Shown: piece after piece, positions 59,466 through 64,000 of the stretch
Position numbering within the stretch: position 1 is the first letter of the stretch
Layout: the number at the start of each line of letters is the position of its first letter
The notes under the pieces: model-generated
Databases searched by the model: none
What the model saw: the letters and a program-made list of their open reading frames with translations, nothing else
Told to the model about the DNA's origin: nothing
Assembly (NCBI GenBank): GCA_008694505.1
Contig: VZDJ01004378.1
Location: 8,803,472-8,867,471, forward strand
Length of the DNA: 64,000 bases
Source: Cyanoderma ruficeps
Lineage: Eukaryota > Chordata > Aves > Passeriformes > Timaliidae
Direction of reading: 5' to 3'
Made by a program: the position numbers and the translations under genes

Positions 59466-62400
59466 GTAGTCATAAATATAATTTTACCACTTTCTGGATG
59501 ATGGTGAGTAATTCAGAAGCTCGTACAGGAAGACCAATCGGAACAAGTTGCTCTTACTTCCCAATAGCTTGAATGTCAGCCAATGTGTGTGTAATAGGTG
59601 ACATAATCTTGTATTCAAATACCATATTTGACATGCTGGTGTCTCTGGGATGCCAGAGAAACATCCTTAAACTGGGCTGGCTGGCTTTGAAATGACACAG
59701 TTTAGACTGGTTCTCATGATGGCATAATAGCTCCGTACTGTGAGTGAACTGGGTTATGATATCCCAGGTCAGATGCTGTGTCAGGCCAATCCCTGTGTCC
59801 TGAAAGAAGCACAAAGCTGAAGTTACCCCTCCTAGAAAAGGTTACAGGGCAATGCAGTTATGGCCCTGCTCACATGAAACCGGGTGTAGCTATGTGAAAA
59901 TCTTCTCTGTGGAAATGGCACCTTGCACTCCTGCCTGACAGTTTTTCCTGTTCACTGATTGTCCAGCAGCACCTGGCAAAAAGAACAGTGACAAAGCAAA
60001 ACAACAAAGCAAAAACATACCGGTATAGGCAGGAGTCAGTGCCTAAGGTATAAATGATAAAAGCGTCTTGTTTTGAATGTAACAGTGGCCAGTGAGGCAT
60101 GTAGCAGCATTGTCTCAATAAACCCAGGTGCTGACAGATTCATATATTTGCTCCAGAACTCTGCTGGTTGGAGGAATTTCTGATGATTCAGGCAGAGCCC
60201 TGACATATGCTGGCCAAAGGCAAAGTCCCATCGGGTGGCATATTGTGGAAGGATGGTCGTCACTGGACCCCTTGAGATTCTAACCTTGAACTAGATTCTG
60301 TGGGAGAAATCCCTTTTCCTATTAATTTAATTTGTCTTTACCTTCTCACTGACATTTTAATTCAGCTTTTGACATATACTTCATAGAAGAAACTAGAATG
60401 ATTAATTTGGCTAACATTAACAAAAAATCCATTGAGAATTAAACAGCTAAACTATTCAAACCTCAAGAAATAGGAAAGGCTAAGAGCTGCATACCTCATG
60501 TGTAAATTTTTTTTTTAAAAAAATGATTGCTCAATAAGGAACTTGATGTGTCTGTTTTGACAGGATGAGGGCTGTCAGACTTCAGTGGGAGTGCAGCCTA
60601 TGACATGACCCTTCCAGGCACAGCTGGGCAAACTTACCTAGGCTAGAACTTGCACACAGTTCAGAACTCCCAATTGACTGATATTCATCCCAGAAAGACT
60701 GTGTTTGAAGAAGGGAAAAGAAGGTCAACAGTTGGAAGGTAATAAAAGGGGGGAAAAAAGAAAAAAAAGCTGTGCAGATAAAACTTGGGCAAAACCCTTG
60801 ATGACCTGACAATTAATCCAAGTGTGTTTTCACTCATCCAGCAGACCTGGTGGGGGAAACTGAAATGTTACCTGAAACTGAAGCATCAAGTATATTTCTT
60901 TAGGCTATTTTGTAGCACGATGTTATACCAGCTTAACTGCTGGTTGAGTTGAAGGGTGTGGAAGGGGAGCTGGAAGTCCTGACAGAAGAGAGGATGTTTT
61001 TATTTTACAGAGGCCTTGGGGTGAGGGCTTTTCTCTTTTGCTATGGCTAACCAGAGGACAGAGAAGACTGTCATGAGTTGCAAAGAGTTTCTAAAGAGCA
61101 AAGCCCTACAAAATTTTCAAATATTTCCCTGCTAAACAGTTATTTTCTTAACCCATGGTGCATAACTAATGCAGTGCATTTTGCAATTAACATCTCAGTA
61201 TTTTACGGAGCAAATCAATGTCAAAATTTCATAGTAAATAGCTTCTCTGATAGCTCATAATTTTGCTGCTGAAATTTTGGTTAAATATTTAAATGTTTTA
61301 CATCATTGATTTGCTATTGGAACTACATCCACTTGTGTATTCCAATTTATTTTACTTCTGGAAATTTCTACAGAGGAACTCTGCATTACATTCTTGCTTA
61401 TTTGTGAGAGACTGCTATCGCTGCTGGTTTTTGTTGACCTCACTGACTTCCCTTGAAGTGCTTCCTCTTGATTTTCAAAAGAAAGACTGTCAGTGAGGAG
61501 CTACTTCTGCCTTTCCTGTGGGGAATATTTCAAAAGCACAGCCTGAAGGGGATGCAGCACAGCAACTGTTCCCAGGGGGGACTATAAGCAAGGGCTTTGG
61601 GAACAAAAGCTGAGGAGGAAGTTTACCCATAAAACTACACACACAGGAGTTTGTGTTCACAGATAGAGTAATAACTCCAGAACAGGGATTAAATTAATTT
61701 ACTAAAATCGGGAGGTGGGATGTATGTAATGTCCGATGGGCTTTGCTAAAGGGTGAGGCTCAGTCCCATCGTGTCCTATAAATGGGAATCCTTTGCCTTG
61801 TTTCCTGATCTTTCCATGGAGAAAGTAATGCCAGGTAGACACACAGGGTGGGGGGTGTAAGTTTCATTGTAGGGTTGCTGGGCAGGGAAGAAATGCTGAA
61901 TCTACACTTTAAGCCTAAGTTGCTTTGAGATATCATTCCTCTCTAATGTGGTCTTTGGGCCACATTACATTCAAGGGATGTAACTTATGCAATGATTTAC
62001 CCTTATACTCTGGGGAGCCAGCTGTCCATCTGAACTTCCATGCCAGTCTCTTTGCCATGTGTTGTGAGAGGAGGGCTTGCTGCAGGTGTGCCAGAGCAGA
62101 GTCAGATGTGGCCTGATCCCTGGGCTTCTTTTTCAGATATTCAGTTCACCTTTGTAAGTACAGTGCTATGGTAAATCCAAGGATGTGATACAACACCCAG
62201 TAAAATTAGTCTGAAGGTTCATACCAAGGTTTTAGAAATGGCATGTGTCCAAGAGAATTTGGGTGAAGGCAGTTGGTACCTAATGAATTTGGTCCCATCT
62301 GAAGAAAATATAACTTTCTAACGTGAGCACAAAACACTTTACAAGAAAGAAAACATATCTATAAAACTCAACTTTTTTTTTCAGCTAGTGTATTAGGGGT

Positions 62401-62939
62401 TGAAGCAACAAAATATTACTGTGCTGTGCTCTTCTCAGGCTATTAAGTTCAGCAAAGGAAGATTGTGGACACTGGACAGAGGCTTTTTATGTTGCCAAGG
62501 AGAGTTTTCCTGAATCTACAGTTCTTCCTCCAAATTCTGTCTCAGAACTAAAGCACATCTTGTCAATCCCCCTGAAGCTATAATTCAGTGGAGTTTTTAT
62601 AGCTGTAAAACCTGAGCTGCATGATGATAAGCAAGCAAAATCAAAGCAAGTCATAACCTGCTAGTTTGAACATGCAGACAAGGGCTACAGGGAAGCAAGC
62701 AGGGAGAAAAAAAAAAGAGAGAAAATTGGTTTTCAGGCCATAAAGATCCATTTTTACTTCTGGAATATTTGGTGCATTTTGAGAAGTACTGTATTTTCAC
62801 CACATGCTTTACTGGGTTTTTCCCCTCTGTGTGAGATAATGCTGGGAAATGGTTTTCTCTGGGGTTTGGGTTGATTTGAATTACAGTATTTATCTTGTAT
62901 GAAAAGAAAGTGGTTTTGGGGGTTTTGTTTGTTTTTCTT
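59466..62939. other. Intergenic sequence downstream of DOCK4
   Basis: No recognisable gene, RNA or transposon. Short minus-strand frames (59554-59814, 59870-60118, 60036-60263, 60582-60812) do not resemble known proteins and lack splice context. A poly-T/poly-A palindrome lies near 60508 and an A/G-rich tract near 60747. In mammals the next gene beyond DOCK4's 3' end is IMMP2L, but nothing of it is seen here. Confidence 0.75.
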
Positions 62940-63273
62940 CAGTCCTGTGACATGGTAGGACAGCAGAAATAAGACAAAAAAGAGTGGTCAGTGCACCACC
63001 AGAGGTGGTCATGGGCAAGGGGGAATGGCGTCCAACTGAAAAAGAGTAAGTTTAGATTACATATCAGGAAGAAATTCTTTACTGTGAGTGTGGTGAGGAA
63101 CTGCAGCAGGTTGCTCAGAGAAGTTGTATATGTCCCATCCCTGGAAGTGTTCAAGGCCAGGCTGGATGGGGCTTAGAGCAATGTGATCTAGTAGAAGGTG
63201 TCCCTGCTCACAGCACAGGAGGCTGGAACCAGGTATTTATGTTCCCTTCCAACCCAGGCCGTTTTATGGTTCC
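62940..63273 (+). mobile_element. CR1 LINE fragment, 3' end
   Basis: About 330 bases in sense orientation. They include the CR1-tail wording gaagaaattctttactgtga, gttgctcagagaagttg, ccatccctggaagtgttcaa, and the 3' end ttcccttccaacccaggccg then ttttatggttcc. A short frame reads FFTVSVVRNCSRLLREVV and VPSLEVFKARLDG, the usual CR1 C-terminal remnant. 5'-truncated and dead. Insertion direction is opposite to the two intragenic CR1 copies. Confidence 0.9.
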
Positions 63274-64000
63274 ACGTTCAGAACATGTTCCATGTTCATC
63301 TATATTCTCTAGGAAGTTCTTGAACCCATACCTTCAAAGACTAACATTCAGTTCACTGTGGGCCCCTCACCCCTATGGACAAGGACAAAAAATGGGTGAG
63401 TTCCATCTTGCTGTGGGAAGTGTGCTTCTGTATGTGCCTCAGGCATGGTGAGGCATGGATATGGATGGGCACCATGGAATGCCGCCCTCTCTTTGGTGTC
63501 CTTATTGCTGCAGCAGTGATGTACTTGTGGCACATTGAATATCATAACTAGCTGTCACAGTATTGCACACAATTTTCTTACCTGCAACTAGCTGCAGCTG
63601 TGTAAAGCACACGGAAACAATCAAAATGTGCAATAGTAAGACAAAATTGCTTTGTATCATTCTCACCAACTCTACACTTACTTATCTTGAAAATTGGGAA
63701 ACTTGGTGGATTTTGCAAATTCTCTCAGTGAGCCTTTTCTGGTTCAGTGCTATTTTTTACTGAAGATAACACCAGCCCATCATGCAAGTGAAGCTTTCAG
63801 CAGTTGTGCTACATGAAACCAGGCACAGCATGAATGACAAATCCTCAACACTGTGTGGGCTCATTAGAAAGATTTGTATTCCATGCTGAGCCGAAGGAGA
63901 GGGAGTGACCTGGGAGACTCTGAGCAGGCACTGAACCATGGAAACAGCAGCAGAAATGACAGCAGATGGCAGGATCAGCTCGTTAACTGCATTTATCTAA
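63274..64000. other. Intergenic sequence to the window end
   Basis: No gene or repeat recognised. Overlapping short frames at 63348-63545 are in ordinary sequence. Confidence 0.75.

Noticed and set aside
1..64000. CRISPR arrays, operons, prophage or other prokaryotic systems
   Set aside because: The window is clearly vertebrate nuclear DNA with spliced exons. No regular spaced repeats or dense coding was seen.

Overview
This window looks like bird (or at least sauropsid) nuclear DNA. It is AT-rich, intron-dominated and free of operons, and its interspersed repeats are CR1 LINE fragments with the 3'-end wording typical of birds, plus two solo LTRs of endogenous retroviruses. I see no Alu, L1 or other mammalian repeats. 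Bird is an inference from repeat content, not from a species match.

The one protein-coding gene I can support is the 3' half of DOCK4 (dedicator of cytokinesis 4), on the + strand. I assembled 26 exons by hand from 5208 to 56791. Every junction keeps the reading frame, and the total is 3030 coding bases: 1009 residues plus the stop. The human protein is about 1966 residues (from memory), so this is roughly residues 958 to the C-terminus. Below, 'w' numbers residues from the first coding base in the window. w1-236 is the helical region before the catalytic domain, w237-648 the DHR-2 (DOCKER) guanine-nucleotide exchange domain for Rap1/Rac1, and w649-1009 a Ser/Pro-rich tail with SH3-binding motifs and a C-terminal Ser-Gln-Leu PDZ ligand. 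The 5' half (SH3, DHR-1, promoter) lies off the left edge.

Layout: 1-5207, an upstream intron with an antisense CR1; 5208-25257, pre-DHR-2 exons with long introns; 26985-44091, DHR-2 exons; 44360-56791, tail exons; 56792 to about 59465, the 3'UTR with at least three candidate poly(A) signals and three Pumilio-type sites; then about 4.5 kb of intergenic DNA with one sense-oriented CR1 3' end and no recognisable gene.

Main points for a second look: (i) an unannotated-looking 168-base, 56-codon, phase 0-0 cassette exon in the tail (46553-46720), with a strong acceptor, a consensus donor and an open frame; (ii) the intron at 35606-36216, which has the hallmarks of a minor (U12-type) spliceosome intron inside the catalytic domain; (iii) a GC-AG intron at 44092-44359; (iv) a second, weaker candidate alternative exon (47666-47788) in the same intron as (i); (v) an in-frame alternative acceptor 33 bases upstream of the last exon; (vi) two solo LTRs, both antisense to DOCK4.
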